Shown: positions 11,506-23,225 of the stretch, piece after piece
Layout of the letters: every line of letters begins with the position of its first letter
Numbering within the stretch: the stretch's first letter is position 1
Source of the DNA: Paguma larvata
Lineage: Eukaryota; Chordata; Mammalia; Carnivora; Viverridae
Assembly (NCBI GenBank): GCA_030068075.1
Contig: CM057843.1
Coordinates: 42,415,832-42,479,831 of the forward strand
Length of the DNA: 64,000 bases
Reading direction: 5' to 3'
Translations under genes and position numbers: made by a program
The notes under the pieces: generated by a model
What the model saw: only the letters and a program-made list of their open reading frames with translations
Told to the model about the DNA's origin: nothing
Database searches by the model: none

Positions 11506-12332
11506 GTGGGAGAAAGAAAGAAAAAGAAAAGAATAAACAAAAGAAAGAAATGTGTAACATACATAAGAACGTAAAACTATGAGAAAAAAACAGGTAACTA
11601 AACGGGAAAAATGTACGGAGGAAACACTTTAGCTGGGACTTCGGGAGATAAGGCAGAGTTCACCAAGCAGAAGTAGGCAGAGTGATGCAGAAAGACCTGG
11701 AGAAGTGACTCAGAGACAAAAAATCGTGTATCCAGAGAAGGGGAAAAATTATTCCATAGGCAGAATGGAATCAAATAACCTGATTTTTTAAAAAACTTTT
11801 TAAAAATTTAACTTTTTGAAGACTAATACTGTGGATGAAGAATAAATTGTAGGAGGGACAGACTGATGATAGAGAAACTCTCAAGGACAGTATTTGTATT
11901 GTTATATTAATATTAGAGAGGGAGAATCTAAGGCCAAAAGCATTATTAGAGTATAAGAATCATGACAAAATGGTAATAAGAACAATTCCCAGGAAGATGC
12001 AACAATGCTAAACTTGGGTATCTCTAATAAAATGCTTTTTTCACTGAGCAGGCGGTATCTTGGCCTTTCATTCAGAAATTTCCCCTTCAATAAATATGAC
12101 ACTGAAGTGAAAGTAGCCACAAGACTCCTGGTAACTCACTGGTTTCATTATCTGGAGGCAAAGTTCAGCAGCAGCCAGTTTCAGGTAAGGCACCCCAAAA
12201 TATTTGGGCAAGGTATCCTCAAGATATTTCCAACAGAAATTAATAGAACCACAAGGAGACATTGACAAATCTATGTATAGGACATTTTAAATACAATTTT
12301 AAATTACGATATATCATCAAGTCAACCAAATA

Positions 12333-12524
12333 TATATTTTTTAATTTGAGAGAGAGAGCACCATCAGGGGAGAGAGAGACAGAGGGAGAGAGAGAGAATC
12401 TTAAGCAGGGTCAACGGTGACTGAGGAGCCCAACTTGGGGCTCAAATCCACCACCCTGGGATCATGACCTGAACCAAAACCAAGAGTCAGACACTTAACC
12501 AACTGAGCCACCCAGGTGCCTGAG
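12333..12524 (-). repeat. Carnivoran tRNA-derived SINE
   Basis: Reverse copy with (GA)n run and head complement AACTGAGCCACCCAGGTGCC. The flanks AGTCAACCAAATAT and AGTCTACCAAATAT form the TSD. Confidence 0.9.
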
Positions 12525-12640
12525 TCTACCAAATATTAATAAGGACAGAGAAAATGTGAACAATAAAAGAGTTTAATCTAATATACGCAGACACAAACAC
12601 ACACATATTTTTTATCCCATTATCTAACAGTTCTCTTTTT

Positions 12641-12855
12641 TTAAAGTTTATTTATTTATTTTTGAGAGAGTGACAGAGTGAGAGAGAAAGAGAGAGTGTG
12701 GGAGGGGCAGAAAAGAGGGAGAGAGAGAATTCCAAGCAAGCTCTGTGTTCTCAGCACAGGGTCTGACTTGGGGCTCAATCTCATGAACTATGAGATCATG
12801 ACCTGAGCCAAGATCAAGAGTCAAGACGCTTAACTGACGGCCATCCAGGCACCTC
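12641..12855 (-). repeat. Felid-type SINE
   Basis: Reverse copy. The flanks AACAGTTCTCTTTTT and TACAGTTCTCTTTTT are the TSD. The head complement carries a small deletion near CTTAACTGACGGCC. Confidence 0.9.
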
Positions 12856-12886
12856 TACAGTTCTCTTTTTAAGAATTCATTATGAA

Positions 12887-13079
12887 GGGCACCTTGATGC
12901 TCAGTTGGTTAAGCATCCAATTCTTGGTTTTGGCTCAGGTCATAATCTCACGGTTCATGAGTTTGAGCCTTGCACAGAGCTCAGTGCTGACAGTGCAGAA
13001 CCTGCTTGGGATTCTCTCTCTCTCTGCCCTTCCCCCAAGCTTGCTCTCGCTCTCTCTCAAAATAAATAAACTTAAAAAT
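12887..13079 (+). repeat. Felid-type SINE
   Basis: Forward copy ending CAAAATAAATAAACTTAAAA. Flanks ATTCATTATGAA / ACTCATTATGAA. Confidence 0.9.
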
Positions 13080-13145
13080 AGAACTCATTATGAAAACTGA
13101 CCACAAAATAAGTCATACAGCAAATCTCAATAAAGAATTGGTATT

Positions 13146-13313
13146 GGGGTGCCTGGGTGGTTCAGTTGGTTGAGCATTCACTCTTGATTTTGGCTCAGGC
13201 CACAATCTCATAGGCATGGGATAGAGCCCTTTGTTGGGCTCTGCACTAGGCGTGGAGCCTGCTTGAGATTCTGTCTCCCTTTCCCTCTACCCCTCCCCTG
13301 CCTGTGCTCTCTC

Positions 13314-13348
<35 letters not shown>
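13146..13348 (+). repeat. Carnivoran SINE with 30-nt poly-A tail
   Basis: Forward copy of the older type (GCTTGAGATTCTGTCTCCC) ending in an uninterrupted run of about 30 A. The long pure tail is likely to be length-polymorphic. Confidence 0.9.
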
Positions 13349-13352
<4 letters not shown>

Positions 13353-13389
13353 CTATACAATGTTCTATGATAATACAATTAAAGCAATT

Positions 13390-14606
13390 AAATTAGAAGG
13401 AAACAATCGGCAAAACTAAAAGGTAACCAATGGAATGGGAGAAGATATTTGCAAATGACATATCAGATAAAGGGTTAGAATCCAAAATCTATAAAGACCT
13501 TATCAAACTCAACACCCAAAAAACAAATAATCCAGTGAAGAAATGGGCCAAAGACATGAACAGACACTTCTCCAAAAAAGACATCCAGATGACCAACCAA
13601 CACATGAAAAAATGCTCAGCGTCACTCATCATTGGGGAAATAAAAATGAAAACCACAATGAGGGGGCGCCTGGGTGGCTCAGTTGGTTGCGCGGCTGACT
13701 TCGGCTCAGGTCATGATCTCACCGTCTGTGAGTTCGAGCCCCGCGTCGGGCTCTGTGCTGGTGGCTCAGAGCCTGGAGCCTGCTTCAGATTCTGTGTCTC
13801 CCTCTCTGCCCTTCCCTTGCTCATACTCTGTCTCTATGTCTCTCAACAATAAATAAACGTTAAAAAAAATTAAAAAAAAAAAAAAAGAAAACCACAATGA
13901 GATACCACCTCACACCTGTCAGAATGGTTAAGATTAACAACTCAGGCAACAACAGATGTTGGCGAGGTTGTGGAGAAAGAGGATCTCTTTTGCACTGCTG
14001 GTGGGAATGCAAAGCGGTGCAGCCGTTCCGGGAAACAGTATGGAGGTTCCTCAAAAAATTAAAAATAGAACTACCCTACGACCCAGCAATTGCACTACTA
14101 GGTATTTATCTTAGGGATACAGGTGTGCTGTTTTGAAGGGGCACATGCACCCCAATGTTTACAGCAGCATTATCAACAATAGCCAAAGTATGGAAAGAGT
14201 CCAAATGTCCAGTGACAGAGGAATGGATAAAGAAGATACACAATGGAGTATTACTTGGCAATCAGAAAGAATGAAATCTTGCCATTTACAACTATGTGGA
14301 TGGAACTAGAGGGTATTATGCTAAGTGAAATTAGTCAGAAAAAGACAAATATTATATGACTTCACTCATATGAGGAATTTAAGATACAAAACAGATGAAC
14401 ATAAGGGAAGGGAAGCAAAAATAATATAAAAACAGGGAGGGGGGAAAACATAAAACTCTTAAATATGGAGAACAAACAGAGGGTTGCTGGAGGAGTTGTG
14501 GGAGGGTGGATGGGCTAAATGGGTAAGGGGCATTAAGGAATCTACTCCTGAAATCATGGTTGCACTATATGCTAACTAACAAGGATGTAAATTAAAAAAA
14601 AAAAAA
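13390..14606 (+). repeat. L1 ORF2 3' end and 3' UTR, split by a SINE
   Basis: It contains typical L1 ORF2-end words (GAATGGGAGAAGATATTTGC, ACACCTGTCAGAATGGTTAA, CGACCCAGCAATTGCACTAC) and a 3' UTR ending in poly-A near 14606. The ORF2 frame is broken by the SINE and by stop codons, so this is a dead, 5'-truncated insertion. Confidence 0.9.
13663..13886 (+). repeat. Young felid-type SINE nested in L1
   Basis: Near-consensus copy. The TSD GAAAACCACAATGAG is perfect over 15 nt at 13648-13662 and 13887-13901, and the L1 sequence resumes exactly after it. Confidence 0.95.
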
Positions 14607-14875
14607 GATACCATATGTTTCCACGAATAGGTGGACTTGGTGAGACTAAGCAAAAACCAGGGGGAGGGGAAGAGGGGAAAGAAAAAAAAGACACAGAGAG
14701 GGAGGGAGATAAAACATAAGAGACTCTCAAAGACTAAGAACAAACTGAGGGTGAGGGAGATGCGGGGGGGAGAGGGGGTGATGGGCATTAAAAAAGGGCA
14801 CATGTTGGGATGAACACTGGGTGTTTTATGTAAACCAATTTGAAAATAAACTACTTTAAATTAAAAAAAATAAAC
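14607..14875 (+). repeat. Second carnivoran L1 3' end
   Basis: After the poly-A at 14592-14605 a further L1 3' UTR block follows, with TGATGGGCATTAAAAAAGGG, GAACACTGGGTGTTTTATGT and AATAAAC near an A-rich end. Confidence 0.75.
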
Positions 14876-15035
14876 ATTAAAAAAATACATAAATTTTAAA
14901 AAATAAATAAAACAATTTTCTAGAAAAATATAACTTACCAAAACTGACAAAGAAAAAACAACAACAGAATAAGCCTATAATTGGTAAAGAAATTTCAATA
15001 ATTAAAATATATTCATCTGAAAAATATCAGGTCTA

Positions 15036-15160
15036 GGGGTGCCTGGCTGGCTTAGTTGGTGGAGTGTGGGACTCTTGACCTTGGGGTCGCGAGTTCAAGC
15101 CAAACACTGGGCATACAGCCTACTTAAAAAATAAGAATAATAATAAATAAATAATAAATA
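15036..15160 (+). repeat. Short tRNA-only carnivoran SINE
   Basis: Head GGGTGCCTGGCTGGCTTAG and tail CTACTTAAAAAATAAGAATA. Flanks ATCAGGTCTAG / ATCAGGACTAG. Confidence 0.87.
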
Positions 15161-15368
15161 AGTATGAACATCAGGACTAGAAGGTGTAAAGATAGTTTCT
15201 ACTAATCTTTCAAAGACTAAATAAGCCCAAATCTTTGGAAAATTATTCCAAAGAGGAAAAATGAAGGAACGTTCCTCAACTAACAAGTAAGACTGGCCAG
15301 TGTAAGCTTGATACACGGTGACCATAGTTTGAGAAAGGACAATTACAAGCAAGTATCACTTATCAATA

Positions 15369-15837
15369 CAGTAGTCTCCCCTTTCTTATTCCCGGTTTTA
15401 GTTACCTGCAGTCAACTGTGGTCCGGAACCACGTGATCCTCTTTCTGACATATAGTCAGAAAGTCAATAGTAGCCTAACGCTATGTGACAACCTCTGTCA
15501 TTCACCTCACTTCATTTCCTCACATAGTCACCTCATCATCTCACATCCTCACAGGAAGGGTAAGTACAGGAGAGTAAGATATTTTCAGAGAGAGAGAGAG
15601 ACCACATTTACATAACTTTCATTACAGTATAGTTATAATTGTTCTTTTATTATTGTTGTTAATCTCTTACTGTGCCTAATTGATAAATTAAAGTTTATCT
15701 TATGTGTGTATATGTGTATATATACACATTCACACACCACCATATATACATATATAGGGTTTAGTACTATCTGTGGTTTCAGGCACCCATGGTGGGTCTT
15801 GGAACGTATCCTCCACAGATAAGGAGGGGGACTACTG
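15369..15837. mobile_element. Tigger-like (TcMar) non-autonomous DNA transposon
   Basis: The 469-bp element begins CAGTAGTCTCCC and ends GGGGGACTACTG, inverted terminal repeats of the mammalian Tigger class. A TA precedes the left end; the right flank reads TG, consistent with an eroded TA target. No transposase remains. Internal (GA)n and (TA/TG)n runs are later additions. The class is recognised from the termini; I cannot fix the subfamily. Confidence 0.75.
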
Positions 15838-15964
15838 TGTAAGTGAAAAAAATCCTAATACAATATTAGGTAACTGAATCTCCAAATTCTTTTGAATTAC
15901 ACCTCATGACCAACTTGACTTTACACAGGCTTGCGAGGATGATTTTACATTAAAAATAAAAAAT

Positions 15965-16762
15965 CTATACAACTGGCCAATAAGCATATAAAAAGATGGC
16001 ATAATTGGCCATAAGAGAAATGCAAATCAAAACCACTGTGAGATACCACTTCATAGCCATTAAGATGGCTATAATAAAAAATTTTTAGATGAAAAATAAC
16101 AAGTGTCGGTGAGGATGTGAAGAAATTGGAACCCTCGTGTGTCGCTGGTGGGGACGTAAAATAGTGTGGCTGCTGTGAAAAGCAGTCTCCTGGAGGTTCC
16201 TCAGAAAACTAAACACAGAATTAACATATGACCCAGCAATTCTACCCAAAGGTATACACCAAAAGAAGTAAGCAGTCACACAAATACTTGTACACAAATG
16301 CTTATGGCAGCACTACTGACAACAGTCAAAAAGTGGAAACAACCCCACTATGTTCATTAGCTGATGAATGAATAAAGAAAAGGCGGTATACACATACAAT
16401 GAAATACCATTCAGCCATAAAAAGGAACGAAGTCCTAACATGTGCTAGGACTCGATAAATCCTGAAAACAATATCCTAAGTGGAAGAATCAAGACACAAA
16501 AGGCAACATATTGTATGATTCCAATTATGTATAATGTCCAGAATAGGGGAATCCATAGAGACAGAGACAGAGACAGAGACAGATTAGGTGGCTGGCCAGG
16601 GCTGGGGGAGGGAAGGATAAGGAATGACTGCTAATGGGTACAAGGCTTCTTTTGGGGGTGATGAATGTTCTGGTTAGATAGTGGTGATGGTTGCACAACC
16701 CTGCGAACACACTAAAAACCAATGAACTGTACACTGTAAAATGTTGACTTTTTTTTTTTTTT
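15965..16762 (+). repeat. Old L1 (L1M-type) 3' end
   Basis: GAGATACCACTTCATAGCC, CCAGCAATTCTACCCAAAGG and AACTGTACACTGTAAAATG are standard L1M 3' words. It contains a (GAGACA)4 run at 16557-16581 and ends in a T run. No intact frame. Confidence 0.85.
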
Positions 16763-16820
16763 GCCTGTCTGAATTAAAAAGATCATAGACAACAGAGTCA
16801 GACAGTCAGGTGGTACAGCG

Positions 16821-17030
16821 GTGCCTGGGTGGCTCAGCTTGTTGAATGCCCAACTCTTGATTTTGGCTCAGGTCATGACCTCATGGTTTGTGGGCTCAAG
16901 CCCACATAGGGCTCCACGCTGACAGGGCAGAACCTGTTTTGGATTCTCTCTCTCCCTCGCTCTCTGCCCCTCCCCCACTTGTGTGGCTCCCCACCTCCAA
17001 CAAAATAAATAAACTTCAAAAAAAAAAAAA
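16821..17030 (+). repeat. Felid-type SINE
   Basis: Forward copy with AATAAATAAACTTCAAAAAA tail. Flanks GTCAGGTGGTACAG / GTCCGGAGGTACAG are a diverged TSD. Confidence 0.9.
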
Positions 17031-17469
17031 GTCCGGAGGTACAGATCTGTGTGTCCTGGATAGATATTTTCATGTATGGCCTGGGGTTCTAGTCTATAAA
17101 ATGAGAATGGCAAGTTCCACTATTCAAAAGTAGGTTCTACTTCTCAGGGTTGCTGCGAGGAACGCCTACAATAATAATGTAAAATGCTCAACATGGCATC
17201 AAAAACATGCAAACTGTCACTGTGACTGCAAGTGTTAGCAAGGGATTAAAGAGTAGAGAAGTATGTCAAAGAGAAGAGTGGATGAGGGGACAGATGAGTC
17301 ACACAATATTTTGAACAAGTTGAGCAAGGAAAATGTCTTACTCAATCATCTCTAAAACCCAGAGTGGTGGTATCTTTTGCACAGAAGACAGATAACAGCT
17401 CTGTCTATCTCTCTTATATTGAAACCACCCACTTTAATATGTTGTGCATTTTCAAATGAAAAATAACTA

Positions 17470-17817
17470 CAATAAACAAAGTTTCAGATACATGCTGAAG
17501 CATGGATGAACCCTGAAAACATGCCAAATGAAAGAAGTCAGTCACAAAAGGCTACATATTATAGGATTCTATTGACATGAAATGTTCAGAATAGGCAAAT
17601 CCACAGAAACAGTAGATTAGTGGTTGCTAGAGGGTAGAAGTTGGGGAGGGAGATTGGGAGGAAAGAGGCAGTGACTGTTCAGGGTGACAGAATTTCTTAT
17701 CAGAGTACTGAAGTTCTAAAACTGTGGAGATTGTTGTATAATGGTATGAATATACTAAAAATCACTGAATTATACACTTCAGATGGACAAATTATATATC
17801 AGTAAAGCTGTTTAAAA
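17470..17817 (+). repeat. Old L1 3' end
   Basis: GGATGAACCCTGAAAACATG, TAGTGGTTGCTAGAGGG and GAATTATACACTTCAGATGG mark an L1M 3' UTR ending in A-rich sequence. Confidence 0.8.
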
Positions 17818-18033
17818 AAGACAGTAGGAAAAAATCTGCATATGTAATTTACCAAATAGATTAACGGAAAAAACATGATAGCCTCAATAAATGAAGAAAA
17901 AGGCATTCAATAAAATTCTGCAATCATTTGTGGCAATAACTTTAGAAAATCATAAATTCAAAGGAATCTGAATAACTTAATAGAATTTTCCAAAAACTTA
18001 AGAGTAAACATCTTACTTAAAATGTGAAATAAT

Positions 18034-18433
18034 GGGGCACCTGGGGGCTCAGTCGGTTAAACATCGACTTTTTAAAAATTTTTTTAACGTTTATTTATTT
18101 TTGAGAGACATAGAGACAGAGCGTGAGCAGGGAAAGGGCAGAGAGAGAGGGAGATACAGAATCTGAAGTAGGCTCCAGGCTCTGATGAGCCGTTAGCACA
18201 GAGCCCAACATGGGGCTGAACTCACAGACCGTGAGATCATGACCTGAGCTAAAGTTGGCCACTTAACCGACTGAACCACCCAGGCGCCCCCTAAACATCA
18301 ACTCTTAATCTCAGCTCAGGCCTTGATCTCGGAGTCATGAGTTTAAGCCCCACACTGGGCTCTGTGCTGGGAGTGAAGCCTACTTAAAAATAACAAACAA
18401 ACAAATAAATAAACAAATAAATAAATAAATAAA
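18034..18433 (+). repeat. Carnivoran SINE disrupted by a second SINE
   Basis: The outer plus-strand copy starts GGGGCACCTGGGGGCTCAG and resumes after 18291 with AACTCTTAATCTCAGCTCAG, ending in a (AAAC/AAAT)n tail. Confidence 0.88.
18070..18290 (-). repeat. Felid-type SINE nested in a SINE
   Basis: Complete reverse copy inserted into the head of the outer SINE. TSD TAAACATCGACT (18058-18069) / TAAACATCAACT (18292-18303). Confidence 0.92.
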
Positions 18434-18446
18434 ATTGTGAAACAGT

Positions 18447-18535
18447 GGGGTGCCTGGGTGGCTCAGTCGCAAGAGCATACGACTCTTGATCTTGGATCAT
18501 TGAGTTCAACCCAACCCCATGTTGAGTGTAGAGAT
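18447..18535 (+). repeat. Short tRNA-only carnivoran SINE
   Basis: Head GGGGTGCCTGGGTGGCTCAG and GTGTAGAGATTACATAC, running directly into a TA/CA microsatellite. Confidence 0.85.
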
Positions 18536-18622
18536 TACATACACACATACATATATGTACTATACATATATATGTAATATACATACATACATATGTAATA
18601 TACATACATATATACATAAATT
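18534..18622. repeat. Imperfect (ACATAT)n microsatellite
   Basis: Alternating ACATACATATATGT units grown from the tail of the preceding SINE. Confidence 0.85.
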
Positions 18623-18703
18623 AGATTCCCCTTAAAGTCAGGAACATAGACAAGAATGCCATGTGACAGATACATAGCCTTACTTCTTATTAACAAACAC
18701 CGC

Positions 18704-18891
18704 AGGGGCACCTGGTGGCTGAGTCCGTTAAGGTTGGTTTCGGTTCAGGTAATGATCTCATGGTTCACGGGATCAAGCCCATCAGGCTCTGCCCTGAAAA
18801 TGTGGAGTCTACTTGGAATTCTCTCTCTTCTTCCCTCTGCCCCTCCCTCTCTCTCTCTCAAAAAAAACAAATACACTTAAACAAAAAAAAA
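18704..18891 (+). repeat. Carnivoran SINE
   Basis: Diverged forward copy with CT-rich centre and CAAAAAAAACAAATACACTT tail. Confidence 0.87.
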
Positions 18892-19609
18892 TTTGCTTAA
18901 GGGAGTTACTGCTCAGTTGAAAAACCACTTTTCCCAGGTTCCCTTACAGCTAGACTATGCCATAATTCTGGTCAACAAAAATTAGGAAACTCTCCTGAGG
19001 ATTTCTGGGAAATTTTTTTTGTTTTTTTGTTTTTTGTTTTTTTTTTCCAGTTTTTTTTTTTCTCCTGACAGAAGTACTTCTCCTTTCTCCCTGCACTTCC
19101 TGCTTCTTGCCTAGAATATAGATGCAATGTCTGGAGCTTTGGTGGTCATCTACTAGGACAAAACCCAAACGCTCGAGGATGGCAAAAAGGAAATATAGAA
19201 TGATCCTAGGACACTGGTGATAGTGTGAAGCTGGGCTTCATATTGCATGAGAAAGTACACCCCTATCACTTAGGTTTTCAGTTACATACAGCTGAACACA
19301 ATCCTAACCAGTACTAGTTTGCTGTTTCTCTTCTTCAGCATGTCAGGAAAGGTCCTAATGTACATGGCAAAATAAGAAAAAAAAAAAAAGAAAAGAAGAT
19401 CTGAAAAGGAGAAACAGTTTACTCTTCAATAGTACAGTAAAAAAGATTATATCAAACACAGAAAAACGTTAGCAAGTGGTGAATCTACATCAGAGTATTC
19501 AGCCTTGAAATTTTTCAAAATAAAAATTTAGGGAAAAGAAACTAATAAGCAAAAAAGAACAATTAATTTTATGTGTGACAAGGTATACTGTAAACAAAGG
19601 GAAAAGATA

Positions 19610-19825
19610 GGGGTGCTTCGGTGGCTCAGCAGGTTAAGAGTCCGACTTCAGCTCAGGTCATGATCTTGCAGTCCGTGAGTTCGAGCTCTGTGCTGGGCTC
19701 TGTGCTGACAGCTCAGAGCCTGGAGCCTGCTTCCAATTCTGTGTCTCCCTCACTCTCTGCCCCTCCCCCACTCATACTCTGTCTCTCAAAAATGAATAAA
19801 TGTTAATAAAAATTTTTTAAAAAAA
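19610..19825 (+). repeat. Felid-type SINE
   Basis: Forward copy. The flanks AAAGGGAAAAGATAG and AAAGGGAAAACACAAG share the TSD. Confidence 0.92.
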
Positions 19826-19839
19826 AGGGAAAACACAAG

Positions 19840-20110
19840 CCAAATTATCAGTAAAGGATTAGAAAAAGATTCGCTTCCAAAATACATGAAGAGCTTTTAC
19901 ATATTCTATAAGTCAGTAAGCAAAAGATAAGCAACCCAATAGAAAAACAAGCAGATGACATGGACAAGACATTCATCGGAATGAAACCCACCATGTCCAA
20001 TAAAAAGATAAAAAGATACTGAGTGTACTAATCAAGAAAATGCAAATTAAAACAACAAAAATACAGCACTTCACGACATCTAACAGTTAAAGAGGCACAT
20101 CGTATTCAGC
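19840..20110 (+). repeat. L1M ORF2 fragment
   Basis: CAACCCAATAGAAAAACAAGC, the TGACATGGACAAGACATTCA region and AATGCAAATTAAAACAACA are degenerate L1 ORF2-end words. Confidence 0.6.
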
Positions 20111-20594
20111 AATGCCCCTCTTAGTTATAATCCCTGGTGCAGCAGCGAGTCCATGAGATCAATACTCTTTACAGAGTAACACTAAAACATCATTTGCCTT
20201 TTTCATCCTTGCTCTCTCGTGAATATTCAGTGAAGTTTTCCAGAGTCTCATGGTATACATCACAGCCAGATGACTGCAGAAGCAGATAGGAGACTCCAGC
20301 TGTCTTCTATTCATTCAGACATTAAAGAGATTTTCAAAAATGCAAAAGCAATTCAATTCTTCTATTTTGGAAAATATAGTTATTTTTTTAAAAAATGCTA
20401 TTTATGATAACACATAGCAAGTTTATTATTGTGATTTTTTAAATAAATACTTTAAGCATATCCTCATTTTAATTTCCAACGCAATAAATATTGATAGCTA
20501 TAACTCATATAAAGGCTCTTTACGGTCCTCAGTCATGTTTTCGTAGTGTAAAGAGGCCCTTAGACTAAAAATTTTGAGAATCACTGCCCTGGAG

Positions 20595-20945
20595 AAACTA
20601 TCAAACATGCATACCGGGAGACATATACAAGAATCTTCCTTGCAACAATAACAAAGAACTGCAATTACTTAAATGTTCATCAGAAGGAAAAAATTATAAA
20701 CTGTGTATATTCTTACAATAACTATAGAGCAATTTAAAGAAATGAACTAGTGCTACCTGTAACAGGTGGTCAAATCTCACAAATAATGAATTTAAAAAGC
20801 ACAGTGCTGAAAGATACTTACAATATGCCATGCATATAGTTTTAAAACATGCAAAATCATACTAGTATATATTATTATTTAGTGAAACATACATATCTAG
20901 CAAAAGTGAAAAATAAAAATACATGGGAATGATAAAAGCAAAAAC
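20595..20945 (+). repeat. L1M 3' fragment
   Basis: AAGAACTGCAATTACTTAAA, TGTTCATCAGAAGG and AAAGATACTTACAATATGCC resemble the 3' end of an old L1, probably the same insertion as the fragment at 19.8 kb. Confidence 0.55.
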
Positions 20946-20946
20946 T

Positions 20947-21050
20947 GGGGCATATGACTGGCTCAGTCGGTAGAGCATGTGACTCTTGGTCTTGGGATCG
21001 TGAGTTCAGGCCCCACATTGGGCATAGGCTTACTTAAAAAAAAAAAAAAA
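20947..21050 (+). repeat. Short tRNA-only carnivoran SINE
   Basis: TGGCTCAGTCGGTAGAGCAT head and CTTACTTAAAAAAA tail. Flanks AAAAGCAAAAACT / AAAAGGCAAAAATC. Confidence 0.87.
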
Positions 21051-21252
21051 GGCAAAAATCATTGCAGAGGTTACCTGTGGGGAGGTGGGGAGAGAAATAG
21101 CATGAAGGAAGGATACACAGGAACCTTCAATTTCATGTAGAATGTTTATCTCTGAAGTAGATAGTAGAAATGGAGGTATTCATTATATTATTCTCTATAA
21201 TTTTTGGTTTGACTGTAATACATCGTAAGTAAAAATTAAGAATGCTAAATAG

Positions 21253-21430
21253 GGGGGCGCAGAGGTGGCTCGGTCGGTTAAGCGTCCAACTCTGGATTTC
21301 GGCTCAGGTCATGATCTCATGGTTCATGAGTTTGAGCCCCATGTCAGGCTCTGCGCTGATAGTCTGGGATTCTCTCTTCCCCTCCCTCTCTGCCCCTCCC
21401 TCCCTCTCTCTCCCTTGGAAAAAAAAAATG
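21253..21430 (+). repeat. Felid-type SINE with short centre
   Basis: Forward copy lacking part of the GCTGACAGCTCAGAGCC block. Flanks AATGCTAAATAG / AATGCTGAACAG. Confidence 0.9.
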
Positions 21431-21657
21431 CTGAACAGATACAATGGGTGTTAAGAAGGGGGAGACACCATAGGACCAAATGAAGGATTGCAAATTAAGG
21501 GTGACTTAAGTTTGATTTAGGTCTCAAATCTAGAAAACTGGAAGACTATTGATACATTAAGCTCAAACTTAGGAAGTCAGGATGAAGAAACAGTTTGGGA
21601 GAAGGTAAGGTGCTGGGATTTAGACAAGCTACCATGAGAAGCAGAGATGACAAAATT

Positions 21658-21890
21658 CTTTTTTATTTTTAATTTTTTAATGTTTATTTATTTATTTATT
21701 TGAAAGAGAGTCAGACAGATGGAGCATGAGCAGGGGAGGGGCAGAGAGAGAGGGAGACACAGAATCCAAAGCAGACTCCAGGCTCTGAGCTGTCAGCACA
21801 GAGCCCGACGCGGGGCTTGAACTCACAGACCGCAAGATCATGACCTGAGCTGAAGTCAGCGGCCTAACCGATTGAGCCACCCAGATGCCC
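21658..21890 (-). repeat. Felid-type SINE
   Basis: Reverse copy with (TTTA)n tail complement. Flanks GACAAAATTCTTTT / GACAAAATTTTTAA. Confidence 0.92.
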
Positions 21891-22327
21891 CGACAAAATT
21901 TTTAAAGAGTCGTAAATTTAGGGACGGTGTTTGGAAGCTGTCAGGGCCAGAGATACAGATTTGGGGCTCAATGAATAAAGATGAAAGATTTGAGAAAAGA
22001 TGAGATTATCAAAAAAGGTGATAAAGGAAGATGTGGCTGTGGGGAAGCTTCTCTAGAAAGAGCAGAGGAGAGAGCTTGGGGAACAATGACACAGGAAGCC
22101 AAGGTGGAGGAGATAAGAGAGGCTAGTAGAAGATAACAGAGAGCCCTCAGGATGGTAAGAAAAGGAATCAGAATCAGGTAGGAGAACATTCAAAGAGAGA
22201 AGGTACAAAAAGGTTCAAAGAGAATAAAAAATATACTGTGTCACTGGATTATATTTGTGTAATTTCAGGGTGCCAATTTCAGGAAGCCAATATTGATTAA
22301 TCCCACCCCTTTCTGACCACTCCTCTT

Positions 22328-22470
22328 TCATCCATTCATTCCAACAAATGCTGACTGAGTATCCTGTGTGTGGGCACAAAGGATACAATGATTGTCTTCA
22401 GCATCCTAAGATGACAGTAGAAGACAGAAACTAATCAACTACTAACACTAGTGAATGCCATCGGTGAAAG
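22328..22470 (-). repeat. L2-like fragment
   Basis: CATTCATTCCAACAAATGCT and ACTGAGTATCCTGTGTG match the reverse complement of the L2 3' end. Confidence 0.5.
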
Positions 22471-23061
22471 TACATGGAGCTTTGAGGTGCCTACTCAGGG
22501 AAATGTTAACTCCTCCTTCCTTTCAACAGGGTATATTGTGCCTTCTTGAGCAGACTACAAGCCCCATAGGGCATGCTTTTTTATACTCTTAGATTGCTGA
22601 TTTTCTTTAGATATCTAAGTGCTCAGCATAATGTTTCAAAACAAAAGGATATTTATATATGCTTACTTATATATCTATATACCTCAATGCATTAGATTTT
22701 GTAATAAACATGTCCTACTGTATGGAAGAGCTATGACATTTTTTTAAATAACCTGCTACGGGCGTTAAAGAGGCCAAAGACAAAGTGTAAGCCTCGGGTC
22801 CTCTACCTGCATCCCAATCAATTACCTCGAGACTGGGCAGGATTATTTGCAGAGAGGGGGGCTAGTAAAGTCATGGAAATTTTGGCACAAATATTCTCAC
22901 CTCTCGAGAGACAACTCAAAATATACACTCCACCCACGCTAAGCCAGTGCTATAATGTTATTTTTGCAAATAAAACCCAAAACATTCATCATACGGCAAT
23001 TAGCCATGACGAGAAAAACAGAGCTCAGCGGTATTCAAGAAGCAGCTCCACAACTACTTAC

Positions 23062-23225
23062 GTCACGAAATTGAACCTTTCCCAGTTCTCCTAATTCACT
23101 GACGCAACAATAAGCAGCTTCTGATTGTAGAAAAAGCTGGGCCAGCGTCATCTCCTCACTCCGGAAAAGCTCCCCCATGGTGGCAGAAAGTGCCAGTCAA
23201 CTCGGTATATGAATTTGTCTCCAAC
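23062..23225 (-). CDS. ATP6V0A1: ATP6V0A1 first coding exon: 5' UTR end and residues 1-39
   Basis: On the minus strand the exon runs from an acceptor (GCTTTAG) at 23226-23227 through 47 nt of 5' UTR to the ATG at 23178-23176. It then codes [20 protein letters not shown] and [19 protein letters not shown], and ends at a GTAAGT donor. The coding part (23062-23178) is 117 nt. This is the conserved start of the a-subunit of the V-ATPase Vo sector, which acidifies lysosomes, secretory vesicles and synaptic vesicles; a1 is the isoform best known from neurons. The start context (CTGCCACC before ATG, G at +4) is strong. The product visible here is residues 1-211 (218 with AELHHQQ), all cytosolic and before the membrane domain. 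Which a-isoform it is rests on my memory of the family, supported by the neighbouring CAVIN1. Confidence 0.96.

Larger units (their letters stand above)
9715..23061. other. ATP6V0A1: Large ATP6V0A1 intron (13.3 kb) filled with retroelements
   Basis: The intron between coding exons 1 and 2 is dominated by L1 3' ends at about 10.7, 13.4, 14.6, 16.0, 17.4 and 19.8-20.9 kb, and by SINEs. It also holds a Tigger-like transposon at 15.4 kb. Stretches without recognised content are about 11.5-12.3 kb, 18.9-19.6 kb and 22.5-23.0 kb. All open frames here come from repeats or chance. Confidence 0.75.

Noticed and set aside
13430..14136. L1 ORF2 as a functional reverse transcriptase
   Set aside because: Only the last part of ORF2 is present, broken by a SINE and by stop codons.
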